From Syntrophus sp963665935 (GTDB lineage Bacteria > Desulfobacterota > Syntrophia > Syntrophales > Syntrophaceae): DNA of 64,000 nt. The stretch covers positions 558,001 to 622,000 of the forward strand of contig OY762510.1 in assembly GCA_963665935.1 (NCBI GenBank), given 5' to 3'. Position 1 is the first letter of the stretch. Each line of letters opens with the position of its first letter. Of the stretch, positions 24,341 through 32,995 are shown piece by piece. The notes beneath the pieces are model-generated. The model did not search any database. It saw nothing but the letters and a program-made list of their open reading frames with translations, and was not told where the DNA came from. The position numbers and the translations under genes are program-made.

Positions 24341-27307
24341 ATGAACGGCAAGGTCAACAATAGAGGGAAGATGGAGAAGGCCCTGCTCTTTGCCCTGCTC
24401 TTTCTGATTCTCGCACCCTGCCCGCTGAGGGGAGACGAACCGTCGAAAGAGCCCCTCCTGCGCCTCGAGATGGGAATGCACGCAGCCTCAATCAATAGGG
24501 TCAGTGTGGACGGTGTCAACCGATTTCTCGTCACGGCCTCGGACGATAAGACAGTCCGTCTATGGGAGCTTCCGGACCTTCGGCTCATAAGGACCATGCG
24601 GCCCCCAATCGGCGGCGGAAAAGAGGGAAAGATATATGCCGTCGCCATCTCCCCCGACGGGAACACCGTCGCTGCTGCCGGATGGACGGGCATGGAGTGG
24701 GAGGGAAAAGTGTCTATCTATCTCTTCGACCGGGCAAGCGGCCGGATGATCCGGCCCAAAGAACTACGGGAACTGCCCGGAGTTATTAATCACCTTGCCT
24801 ATTCCCGGGACGGCCGCTATCTCGTTGCGTGCCTCAGCGGACCCAACGGCATCCGCGTCTACCAAACGAAAGACTACACCCCCTTCAAGAAAGACACCGG
24901 ATATAGGGATGACAGTTACGACGCCGATTTCTCCATTGATGGCAGGCTCGTCACCGTATCGTACGATGGTTTCATCCGCCTCTATGACAAGGATTTCAAG
25001 TGCATCGGTAGTCCAATAAAGGTAAAGGCCCCAAGTGGAAAGCAACCCTTTTCCGTGAGCTTCTCGCCGGACGGCACGAAGATCGCCATCGGTTACAACG
25101 ATTCCACCCGTGTCGACGTCCTCTCTGGCACAAATCTCTCGTATCTCTTCTCGCCGGATACCAGCGGCATAAATAAAGGTTTAATAGCAGTCACCTGGTC
25201 GGCGGACGGATCGCTCTATGCGGGAGGAATGTATCAGCCCAACTACTGCCTCATCCTCCGATGGGCCGACGGAGGTAAGGAACCACGCCAGAATCTAGCT
25301 TTTGTGCAAGGTACTGTCATGGAGATCCTGCCCCTCAGGGATGGTAGAATGATCTATGCGGCAACTGGTTCTGCCTTCGGCATATTTGACAACGTGGGAC
25401 ACCTGCACTCCATAATCCCACAGATCGCTGACTTCAGGGATACTCCCGGGCATTTTCTTACCTCTCATGACGGAAACACCGTCCAGTTCGTTCAACCGTT
25501 CGACAAATCTCCTACACGCTTCTCTATCGTCAAGCGTCTGCTGACCTCCGACCCAGTTGAGCCAGACAACCTTACCTCTCCTCTTACAAAAGCAGAGTGG
25601 CTTGAGTTTACCGAAACGGACAGGAAAGATACGTACGCAATCAGACTCAAAGGGAAACTCCTCCAACTTGATAAAGACGAAAGCTCCCGGAGCCTTTCCG
25701 TCTGCCCCAACGGACACTGCTTCCTCCTGGGGACTGAATGGTATCTCCGGCTCTTCGACCGTGATGGTGTCGAGAAGTGGAAAAAGCCGATCCCCATCCC
25801 TGGTGTTGCCTGGTCCGTCAATATCTCAGGTGATGGCCGGCTGGCCGTTGCCGCGCTGGGTGACGGCACCATCCGCTGGTACCGGATAACGGATGGTCAG
25901 GAGATCCTCGCCTTCTTCCTGTCCGGGTACGATCAGCGCTGGGTCCTCTGGACCCCCTCTGGCTACTACGACGCCTCAGCCGGCGGCGAGGGTTTGATCG
26001 GCTGGCATATTAACAACGGCAAGGACCAGGCGGCGGATTTCTTCCCCGTTTCCAGGTTCAGGAAGCAATTCTACCGTCCGGATGTGGTGTCCAAGGTGCT
26101 CGATACCCTCGATGAAAAGGAGGCCTTGACCCTTGCGGACAAAGAGGCGGGCAGGAAGACAGAAAAAGTGTCCATCGAAACGATGACCCCACCGGTGGTC
26201 TCCATAGCGGGAAACGGCACGATGGAGGTGAAGACTCCGCTTGTGGCCGTGCCGTTTGTGGTGCGCTCGCCCAGCGGAGAGCCAGTCACCGCAGTAAGCG
26301 CCCTGGTCGGCGGCCTGCCATCCGCAGGATTGAAGGGCATTCGTCATGCGCCCAAGGAAGGAGAGACCCTGGAGATGAGCATCCCCGTACCGGAGCAGGA
26401 TACTGAAGTCGCGATCATCGCAGAAAACCGCTTCGCGAAAAGTGAGCCGGCGACCCTCCGCCTCTCGTGGAAGGGTGAGGCCATCAGAGCCCCGGTCAAA
26501 CCGAGGCTCTACATCCTGGCCGTTGGTGTGAGCACCTACAAGGATGAGAGCCTCCAACTGAGTTACGCCCATGCAGATGCTGAAGAATTCGTAAAACTCA
26601 TGCTTAGGCAGAAGGGTCACCTGTATGAGGATGTGAAAGCCATGCTCCTCACGGGAAAAACAGATAAAGTGGCCAACAGGGACAATATCCTAGTCGGAGT
26701 CAAATGGATCGAGGCCACCAAGGACAATATTCTGGATGGACTCAGATGGCTCGAAAAAAACACATCCATCAACGACATTGCTGTCATCTTTCTTTCCGGC
26801 CACGGAAACACGGAGGAGGGGATCTACTACTTTCTCCCCGTCAACACTGATCAGGACAATTTGAAAAAAACGGCATTGGCCTCTTCATCAATCACTGATA
26901 CTTTGAAAGTACTGCACGGAAAAGTCGTGGTCTTTGCCGACACCTGCAAGTCGGGAGTCATCATGGAGGGCGCCAAGGGACCTCCGTTCAAGATTGACGA
27001 TTTGGTCAATGAATTGATTAACACGCCGAAAGTCGTGGTGGTTTATGCGTCCACTAAAGGCAGCGAGAAGGCCAAGGAAGACAAGGCGTGGGGGCACGGT
27101 GCCTTCACAAAAGCCGTACTGGAAGGCCTGGGCGGAAGAGCCCCTTCCGGCGATACCGGCAAGATCACCATATTAGGCCTCGCCAAGTACATATCCGATC
27201 GGGTGAAGGAACTGACAAATGGAAAGCAGACGCCCACAATGACCCCCCCGCCGAACATGAGCGCGAATATCATTGATTTTCCAATGGCCGTGAAGATGAA
27301 AAAATAA
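24341..27307 (+). CDS. Exported WD40-caspase (peptidase C14-like) protein
   Basis: A 988-residue protein; ATG 24341 is chosen because it follows GGAGGGG by 6 bases and clears the previous gene, while an in-frame ATG at 24260 would overlap it. A signal peptide is visible (KALLFALLFLILAPCPLRGDE). WD40-type repeats fill about 30-540 (SVDGVNRFLVTASDDKTVRLWE, SFSPDGTKIAIGY and similar). A linker and a beta-rich region precede the C-terminal caspase domain (about 725-980), with His821 in FLSGHGN and Cys869 in ADTCKSG. Catalytic residues are intact. A 28-residue tandem duplication lies within the domain (26681-26764). With the CHAT gene it makes two clan CD proteins in one operon, both apparently exported. 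Confidence 0.9.
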   Translation: MNGKVNNRGKMEKALLFALLFLILAPCPLRGDEPSKEPLLRLEMGMHAASINRVSVDGVNRFLVTASDDKTVRLWELPDLRLIRTMRPPIGGGKEGKIYAVAISPDGNTVAAAGWTGMEWEGKVSIYLFDRASGRMIRPKELRELPGVINHLAYSRDGRYLVACLSGPNGIRVYQTKDYTPFKKDTGYRDDSYDADFSIDGRLVTVSYDGFIRLYDKDFKCIGSPIKVKAPSGKQPFSVSFSPDGTKIAIGYNDSTRVDVLSGTNLSYLFSPDTSGINKGLIAVTWSADGSLYAGGMYQPNYCLILRWADGGKEPRQNLAFVQGTVMEILPLRDGRMIYAATGSAFGIFDNVGHLHSIIPQIADFRDTPGHFLTSHDGNTVQFVQPFDKSPTRFSIVKRLLTSDPVEPDNLTSPLTKAEWLEFTETDRKDTYAIRLKGKLLQLDKDESSRSLSVCPNGHCFLLGTEWYLRLFDRDGVEKWKKPIPIPGVAWSVNISGDGRLAVAALGDGTIRWYRITDGQEILAFFLSGYDQRWVLWTPSGYYDASAGGEGLIGWHINNGKDQAADFFPVSRFRKQFYRPDVVSKVLDTLDEKEALTLADKEAGRKTEKVSIETMTPPVVSIAGNGTMEVKTPLVAVPFVVRSPSGEPVTAVSALVGGLPSAGLKGIRHAPKEGETLEMSIPVPEQDTEVAIIAENRFAKSEPATLRLSWKGEAIRAPVKPRLYILAVGVSTYKDESLQLSYAHADAEEFVKLMLRQKGHLYEDVKAMLLTGKTDKVANRDNILVGVKWIEATKDNILDGLRWLEKNTSINDIAVIFLSGHGNTEEGIYYFLPVNTDQDNLKKTALASSSITDTLKVLHGKVVVFADTCKSGVIMEGAKGPPFKIDDLVNELINTPKVVVVYASTKGSEKAKEDKAWGHGAFTKAVLEGLGGRAPSGDTGKITILGLAKYISDRVKELTNGKQTPTMTPPPNMSANIIDFPMAVKMKK
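26681..26764 (+). repeat. 42-base tandem duplication inside the caspase domain
   Basis: Units 26681-26722 and 26723-26764 encode DNILVGVKWIEATK and DNILDGLRWLEKNT. Each carries the DNIL-x-G-x-x-W-x-E pattern seen once in related caspase-like domains. The duplication lies between the domain start and the catalytic His. Confidence 0.7.
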
Positions 27308-27492
27308 GCGTTCAGACCGGAACAGAAAGAAAGCCGATAACATCCCCCTATTCCGGAAATCCCGGCAAAGCAGGGTTTGATTAGGTCCGAGGCCTTTCCC
27401 TGCCTAGCGGGTGCCGAGGCACGCACTTTGCTAAAATATCGCTCAAGTGTGAAGAACTTCATCTTCAGGAGAAGAGATACAGGAGCGATATC

Positions 27493-28020
27493 GTGACAAG
27501 GGGTAAAAAAAATTTCCGGGTCATGTTCGGCGTGATCACAATGATTTATGTCCTGGCCAACCTCTGGCTGAGCCTGGATACGGCGCAGGCAACCTTGCTG
27601 AAGGCGGACAGAGTCGTTGTGGTTAAGAGTGAAAGATCATTGATGCTGATGAAGAATGGCGCCGTCCTGAAAAAGTATACGGTGGCCTTGGGGAAAAATC
27701 CCACGGGCCGGAAAACACGGGAAGGCGACCAGAGAACACCGGAAGGGCGCTATTATCTCGACTGGCGGAATCCCAACAGCCAGTACCACCTGGCGCTGCA
27801 TATCTCCTATCCGAGTCCGGAGGATGTAAAGAACGCAAGAGCCCTCGGTGTTTCAGCGGGAGACAATGTCATGATACACGGTTTACCGAATGAATATCAG
27901 GACCCAGGTAAGCTGCAAAGAAAAGATTGGACCCAGGGCTGTATCGCCGTAACCAATACCGAAATTGAAGAGATCTGGACCCTGGTCCCCGATGGAATCC
28001 CTATAGAGATCAAACCCTAG
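27493..28020 (+). CDS. L,D-transpeptidase (YkuD family)
   Basis: A 175-residue protein with a GTG start behind AGGAG. A hydrophobic N-terminal segment (VMFGVITMIYVLANLWLSL) anchors or exports it. The YkuD domain follows: KVxxSERSLMLMKNG-type start, then VMIHG (His) and DWTQGCIAV with the catalytic Cys. The family cross-links peptidoglycan at 3-3 peptide bonds or attaches proteins to it. It follows the caspase gene by 185 bases on the same strand, so operon membership is possible but not certain. If linked, it would place the system at the cell wall. Confidence 0.85.
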   Translation: MTRGKKNFRVMFGVITMIYVLANLWLSLDTAQATLLKADRVVVVKSERSLMLMKNGAVLKKYTVALGKNPTGRKTREGDQRTPEGRYYLDWRNPNSQYHLALHISYPSPEDVKNARALGVSAGDNVMIHGLPNEYQDPGKLQRKDWTQGCIAVTNTEIEEIWTLVPDGIPIEIKP

Positions 28021-28223
28021 AAGATCTTTCCGCCGGAGTCGTGAAAGACCCAAGATCTGGAAAGGCTTTTTTCAAACTGTGCAGCATTTTCCCCTCAAGT
28101 TTCAAACCCTGTAGTTTCCCCTCTTTTTCTCCCGGAAAGAATTTCATGGATTTTAATGACTTTGTAGATTTGCAATAAAAATCATGATACGAAGTTTTTC
28201 AGTATGCAGAAGATCTCAGAAAG

Positions 28224-30842
28224 ATGGTGCTTATGGGCAGTTTAAGAGAGATGTTGAACCCTGAATCGGTAGCCCTCATCGGAGCGACGGAAAAAGAGAA
28301 CTCGGTAGGCCGAACGGTCCTGGCAAACCTTTCCCGGACGACGAACCGTCCTCTCTATCCCGTGAATCCCAATAGACAAACCGTTCTCGGAACCCCATGC
28401 TTCCCCTCTATCAGGGATGTTCCCTCCCGCATCAGCCTGGCCGTCATCGTGACCCCTGCGCCTACCGTCCCCGGCATCATCGAGGAATGTGGAGAGGCCG
28501 GGGTGTCCGTCGCCATCATCCTTTCCTCAGATTTCAAAGAGGCGGAAATAAAAGAACTGACGGAGAAGATTCTCGCTGTTCGCAAGAAATTCGGCATGAG
28601 AACAATCGGCCCCAACTCCCTGGGGGTGATCCTTCCCCATAATGGCCTCAACGCCACGTTCCTCAAGACGAATCCCAAACCCGGCAATATCGCCCTAATA
28701 GCACCGGTCCTCGGTGATGCAATTCTCGACTGGGGCGACACGATGGGCATAGGCTTCAGCATGTTCGCATCCCTGGGTTCCCGGATAGACGTCGGATACG
28801 GGGATCTCATCGATTTTCTGACTTATCACTACAGCACGAGAAGCCTCATGATTTATATGGAAACGGTGGGAGACGCAAAACGGTTCATCAGCGCGGCACG
28901 CGGCTTTGCGTTGAACAAGCCCATTGTCGTGCTTAAACCGGGCCGGTCGAAAGCCGGAACTTCGTTTATCGAAAGGCATGCTGGAAAGCAGACGGGAAAC
29001 GACCATGTCTATGATGCCGTTTTCCACAGAGTCGGCATTGTGAGAGTCGCAGAAGTGATGGATCTTTTCAATATGGCGAAGGTCCTGGACTCGCGCCATC
29101 TGCCCAGAGGGCCAAGACTCGCCGTCATTACAAATGCCGGGGATACGGGGATCATGGCCACGGATACGCTGACCCAGCTGGGAGGAACGCTTGCGACCAT
29201 CTCCAGCAGCAAGATCGACAAGCGGGATGTTTTCCTTCCCGAACAGTGGCGCCGGGACGATCCTGTCGACATGGAGGGAGAGTCGGATGCCAGACGGTAT
29301 ATGAACACTCTGGATGTCTGCCTCGGCGATGAAGGGGTGGACGGCATCCTGGTGATCTATACGCCACGGGTTTTTGCCGGCGCAATGGATCTCGCTCAAG
29401 CCATCATCCAGAAGTCCCGGAAGACGGAAAAGCCGATTCTTGTCACCTGGGTCGGAGGGGCGCGCGCCGCCGAGGGCCGTCGCATCCTTCTGCACAACAA
29501 CATCCCTGCCTGCGCGACACCGGAAGAAGCGGTAAAGACCTACCTTTACATGTACAGGTATCACAGAAACATCCAACTGATCTACGAAACGCCCACGGAG
29601 GTGATATTGACCGGCGCTCCCCTCCTGAATTTTTTGAAGACGGTTGTCCGGAAGGCCATAAAAGAGAGGAAGAATACCCTAACCGGCCAACACGCCCTCG
29701 ACCTCCTCAAGAACTATCGAATTCGTACCCTCAGGACGGCCATTGTAACGAACATCGACTCGCTTCGCCGGGAAATCCAGAAAGTTGGTCTCCCCTTGTT
29801 CCTCAAAATACGCCCGCTTCATGAAGAGATAGAAGAACAGGTGATTCCCCTGACCGTCTCAGAGGCCGTTGACGACGCGTGCCGAAGGGCGAGGCAGAGG
29901 TCCAGCGCAGAGGACGTGGAGATCATCCTTCAGAAGCAGCCGCCCCCGAACGCCTACAGACTGAAACTCGAATCGAGAAGAGACCCGGAGTTTCTCACTG
30001 TTCTGGCGATCAGCCCGGGCATCGGCGGCCCTGAGGATGCATGCATAGGCCTGCCGCCCCTTAACCAGACCCTTGCCAGGCGTCTTCTTGAAGGAGTGGG
30101 AATCTATCCTGTTCTGAAGAATAACTATGTGGGCCAGCAGGCCCTTTCCCGGCTTGAGGATACCCTCCTGAGCTTTTCGAACCTTGTTGTCGATTTCTCC
30201 GAAATTGAAAGCATGGAACTCGTCCTGTGGGTTGGAAATTCAGATGTGCTCGCTGGGGATATGCGCGTCACTCTAGCCCGCGCCTATGATGACTCCACAC
30301 TGTATCCACACCTCGTGATCACCCCTTATCCCTCGCACTATGTAACAACGTGGAACCTTCCCAACGGAAGGGAAGTCCTGCTGCGGCCTATCCGCCCGGA
30401 GGACAAGCTCATGTCCCAGGAGATGCTCGCCACACTTTCGGAGGAGGCGCTGCGGAACAGATATTTCGGCGTCAGGGATATAACCGACGACCTCCTCCTA
30501 CGATCCTGCAACATGGACTATGACCGGGAAATAGCCATTCTCGCCGAGATCAGAGACGGCGGGAAAAAGTGGATGATCGGAGGCAGCCGACTCATCCATC
30601 ACCCGGATACCGGGAAAGGCGAGTTCGCCATCCTGGTTCATGATGAGTACCATGGCATGGGACTGGGAGCCAAACTGATTGACATGCTGATCGGCATAGC
30701 CCAGGATAAGCACCTCAAGGAGATCGAGGGGCTTGTGTTGAGCGAGAACGATAAGATGCTTGGCTTATGCCGGAAATTGGGATTCCAGGTAAAGCCCGAG
30801 CCCGATGGCGTATCGAAGGTCATCCTTTCCCTTGATGCCTGA
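28224..30842 (+). CDS. Acyl-CoA synthetase (NDP-forming)-like protein with GNAT domain (Pat type)
   Basis: This 872-residue protein has the layout of PatZ-type lysine acetyltransferases. It has a CoA-binding domain (about 1-130; LNPESVALIGAT), a succinyl-CoA-ligase-like domain (about 150-290), an ATP-grasp-like region (about 480-690) and a C-terminal GNAT domain (about 705-872; VHDEYHGMGLGAKLIDML). Such enzymes acetylate acetyl-CoA synthetases and other metabolic proteins. A His in ERHAGKQTG near 252 matches the phospho-His position of active synthetases, but the ATP-grasp Lys/Gly motifs are degenerate, so synthetase activity is doubtful. In syntrophs, protein acylation tracks acyl-CoA metabolism. 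ATG 28224 is used; another ATG nine bases later is possible. Confidence 0.85.
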   Translation: MVLMGSLREMLNPESVALIGATEKENSVGRTVLANLSRTTNRPLYPVNPNRQTVLGTPCFPSIRDVPSRISLAVIVTPAPTVPGIIEECGEAGVSVAIILSSDFKEAEIKELTEKILAVRKKFGMRTIGPNSLGVILPHNGLNATFLKTNPKPGNIALIAPVLGDAILDWGDTMGIGFSMFASLGSRIDVGYGDLIDFLTYHYSTRSLMIYMETVGDAKRFISAARGFALNKPIVVLKPGRSKAGTSFIERHAGKQTGNDHVYDAVFHRVGIVRVAEVMDLFNMAKVLDSRHLPRGPRLAVITNAGDTGIMATDTLTQLGGTLATISSSKIDKRDVFLPEQWRRDDPVDMEGESDARRYMNTLDVCLGDEGVDGILVIYTPRVFAGAMDLAQAIIQKSRKTEKPILVTWVGGARAAEGRRILLHNNIPACATPEEAVKTYLYMYRYHRNIQLIYETPTEVILTGAPLLNFLKTVVRKAIKERKNTLTGQHALDLLKNYRIRTLRTAIVTNIDSLRREIQKVGLPLFLKIRPLHEEIEEQVIPLTVSEAVDDACRRARQRSSAEDVEIILQKQPPPNAYRLKLESRRDPEFLTVLAISPGIGGPEDACIGLPPLNQTLARRLLEGVGIYPVLKNNYVGQQALSRLEDTLLSFSNLVVDFSEIESMELVLWVGNSDVLAGDMRVTLARAYDDSTLYPHLVITPYPSHYVTTWNLPNGREVLLRPIRPEDKLMSQEMLATLSEEALRNRYFGVRDITDDLLLRSCNMDYDREIAILAEIRDGGKKWMIGGSRLIHHPDTGKGEFAILVHDEYHGMGLGAKLIDMLIGIAQDKHLKEIEGLVLSENDKMLGLCRKLGFQVKPEPDGVSKVILSLDA

Positions 30843-30888
30843 TTTGCATAAGAAAAGACACCGTAACGGACAAGAATAAGGAGGAATC

Positions 30889-31587
30889 ATGAAGAAGGAA
30901 TCTGCAGTGGCCGCACTAGTCGTTTTTCTACTCACGGCTTTGCCTGCTTTTTCGGCGGAAAAGGTGGTTTTAAAAACCCAGAAGGACAAGGTCAGCTATG
31001 CCATCGGCTGCAACATCGGAAATGATTTCAAACAAAAGTCTATCGACATCAACCCGAATGCCTTTCTACAAGGAATGACCGATGCCATGGCCGGTTCCCC
31101 CAAGTCCTTGACAGACAAGGAAATGGCTGAGGCCATGAGGACTCTCCGACAGGAACTTCAGACCAGGCAAAGGGAATCGGCCGAAAAGGCGGCAGCCAGG
31201 AATAAAAAAGAAGGCGCGGAATTCCTCGCGAAAAACAGGCTCAAGGATGGCGTGAAAGTCACCCCGAGCGGGTTGCAGTATAAAGTCATCAAGGAGGGCA
31301 AAGGCAACACCCCAAAAGCAAGCGATACCGTAACCGTCCACTACCGAGGCACGCTGATCGACGGAACGGAATTCGACAGCTCTTACAGGCGCAACGAACC
31401 GTCGACGTTTCCTCTTTCCGGCGTCATCCGGGGATGGACGGAAGGTCTGCAGCTCATGAGGCCGGGCGGAACATATGAGCTTTATATTCCCTCCAATCTT
31501 GCCTACGGCGAGAGAGGCGCAGGGGAAATCATCGGACCGGAGGCGGTCCTGATTTTCACCGTCGAGCTGATTTCAATCAAGAAATAA
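30889..31587 (+). CDS. FKBP-type peptidyl-prolyl cis-trans isomerase (Mip/FkpA-like)
   Basis: This 232-residue exported foldase starts with a signal peptide (AALVVFLLTALPAFSAE). A helical FKBP_N dimerisation domain follows (about 30-115). The FKBP_C catalytic domain occupies about 130-232, with VTVHYRGTLIDGTEFDSS, GVIRGWTEGLQLM and PSNLAYGERGAGEIIGP. The architecture and length match FkpA/Mip proteins that help fold periplasmic or outer-membrane proteins. A strong GGAGG precedes the ATG. A small gene follows after 15 bases and may be co-transcribed. Confidence 0.92.
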   Translation: MKKESAVAALVVFLLTALPAFSAEKVVLKTQKDKVSYAIGCNIGNDFKQKSIDINPNAFLQGMTDAMAGSPKSLTDKEMAEAMRTLRQELQTRQRESAEKAAARNKKEGAEFLAKNRLKDGVKVTPSGLQYKVIKEGKGNTPKASDTVTVHYRGTLIDGTEFDSSYRRNEPSTFPLSGVIRGWTEGLQLMRPGGTYELYIPSNLAYGERGAGEIIGPEAVLIFTVELISIKK

Positions 31588-31602
31588 AGGAGGTAGTATT
31601 TC

Positions 31603-31803
31603 GTGAATCCGGACCAACTCATGGACAATCTGATGAAGGAATTGAATGCGGCATTAAAAGCCATGTCCAAGGCCAAAACCGTTGAAGAAAAGGTTCTGCA
31701 CAGCCAGGTTGTGAAAAATCTGTCTGAATCCCTGGGCGTTTTTCTGAATCTGGTAAGCGATATCATGGGAGATGATTTTGATGACTTCTATGAGAATGAT
31801 TGA
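31603..31803 (+). CDS. Small acidic protein of unknown function
   Basis: This 66-residue frame has a GTG start behind a strong AAGGAGG, 15 bases after the FKBP gene. It is predicted to be mostly helical and ends in a very acidic tail (DDFDDFYEND). The good ribosome site and operon position argue that it is real. No domain or function is recognised. Confidence 0.65.
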   Translation: MNPDQLMDNLMKELNAALKAMSKAKTVEEKVLHSQVVKNLSESLGVFLNLVSDIMGDDFDDFYEND

Positions 31804-31969
31804 TTGAGACAGGGGGTTATTGTTTCAGGATTGCCACCCATTCGTCAGAATGGCATGAAGCGGATCCTGTCCCTGGAGGGTCACTCCCACTTATGCCTGG
31901 CTTTGGACTCGGAAAGAACTTGACAACCGGTCTGAATATGGTACCGTTTAAGGACCTGAGGTAAATACC

Positions 31970-32251
31970 ATGAATATAATAAACGACATCAAACCAGTCA
32001 CTTATCTAAAATCCAAGGCTGCAGATTTACTCAATCAAATCAATGAAACACATCGACCTGTGATTATCACCCAAAATGGAGAGCCGCGTGCTGTTTTGCA
32101 GGATCCTGAGAGTTATGAAAATATGCGTAATGCCATCGGCATATTGAAACTTATTTCACAGGGAGAGGCTGACATTCGATGTGGACGAACGAAGCGACAA
32201 GAACACGTATTCAAAGAAATCGAAGACTCATTGAATGAAAGTCTTAAATGA
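31970..32251 (+). CDS. Phd/YefM-family antitoxin
   Basis: A 93-residue Phd/YefM-type antitoxin. The N-terminal DNA-binding region has the typical start KPVTYLKSKAADLLNQINE and the middle motif RPVIITQNGEPRAVL. The C-terminal half would wrap the toxin. It overlaps the toxin start by 4 bases (ATGA). The upstream DNA has TTGACA at 31920 and an imperfect inverted repeat (AACCGGT with ACCGTT), which could be the self-regulated operator. Confidence 0.9.
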   Translation: MNIINDIKPVTYLKSKAADLLNQINETHRPVIITQNGEPRAVLQDPESYENMRNAIGILKLISQGEADIRCGRTKRQEHVFKEIEDSLNESLK

Positions 32252-32568
32252 ATAAGAAATACAAGGTTGAATGGGTATCTGTTGCAGAGGTTGATTTAAA
32301 ACAGATAATCAACTATATCGCGATTAAAAGCCCAGGTAATGCCTTGCATGTACTCAGGGAAATTAGACAAAGAGCTTCCAGTCTTTATACTTTTCCCGAA
32401 CGAGGTCGGATCATTCCCGAGCTTCAATCTCATGGGATAAATATCTACCGAGAGTTAATCGAAGGTCCTTGGCGAATTGTCTATAGAATAACCGATACAA
32501 CAGTCTATGTTTTGTCGGTTATCGATTCGAGGCAAAATGTCGAAGACATCCTCCTGAACAGATTATAA
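32248..32568 (+). CDS. RelE/ParE-family toxin
   Basis: A 106-residue RelE/ParE superfamily protein: the region DLKQIINYIAIKSPGNA, the GRIIPEL segment and the C-terminal YRELIEGPWRIVYRITDTTV fit ParE-like toxins. Arg-rich C-terminal strands are preserved. Whether it cuts mRNA or targets gyrase cannot be decided from sequence. It is coupled to the antitoxin through the ATGA overlap. It lies just upstream of queD and may have been inserted as a unit, because the surrounding genes are housekeeping. Confidence 0.9.
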   Translation: MNKKYKVEWVSVAEVDLKQIINYIAIKSPGNALHVLREIRQRASSLYTFPERGRIIPELQSHGINIYRELIEGPWRIVYRITDTTVYVLSVIDSRQNVEDILLNRL

Positions 32569-32613
32569 TAATTATTATGAAATAAAGCAGATACGGATCA
32601 ACAAGGAGCATTT

Positions 32614-32994
32614 ATGCCCGGTATTTTTGAAATAAGCGTTGAAGAACACTTTTCCTCCGCCCATGCGTTGCGGGATTATCCTGGGAACTGTGAACACCTC
32701 CATGGCCATAACTGGGTTGTTCGAGTCACTGTTGAGTGCAAGGAGTTGAATGAAATCGGGATCGGCATCGATTTCAGGGAAGTGAAGGAGTCGGTTCGAG
32801 AGGCGCTGCACCGCCTGGACCATATCAACCTGAACGAACTGCCGCCTTTCCAGGACATCAATCCCTCGTCGGAAAACATCGCCCGCTACCTCTATTCGGA
32901 ACTGAGCCGGAAGCTCAATACGGAAACGGTTCGGGTCTCCCGGGTCAGGGTTTCCGAAACACCGACCAGCAGCGCCACCTACCGGGAGATCTGA
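32614..32994 (+). CDS. queD: QueD, 6-carboxy-5,6,7,8-tetrahydropterin synthase
   Basis: A 126-residue member of the PTPS/QueD family, second step of 7-deazaguanine (preQ0/queuosine) synthesis. Zinc His residues are visible in SSAHAL and in HLHGHNW, the catalytic Cys in GNCEH, the catalytic His in LDHINLNE and the Glu in VSETPTSSATY. All key residues are therefore present. The ribosome site is AAGGAG. The queE GTG start is one base after its stop. The order queD-queE-queC makes a complete preQ0 block except for the GTP cyclohydrolase step. Confidence 0.93.
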   Translation: MPGIFEISVEEHFSSAHALRDYPGNCEHLHGHNWVVRVTVECKELNEIGIGIDFREVKESVREALHRLDHINLNELPPFQDINPSSENIARYLYSELSRKLNTETVRVSRVRVSETPTSSATYREI

Positions 32995-32995
32995 C

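Noticed and set aside
32565..32578. 14-base perfect AT palindrome ATAATAATTATTAT after the toxin gene
   Set aside because: It is low complexity and short; chance occurrence is likely and nothing supports an operator here.
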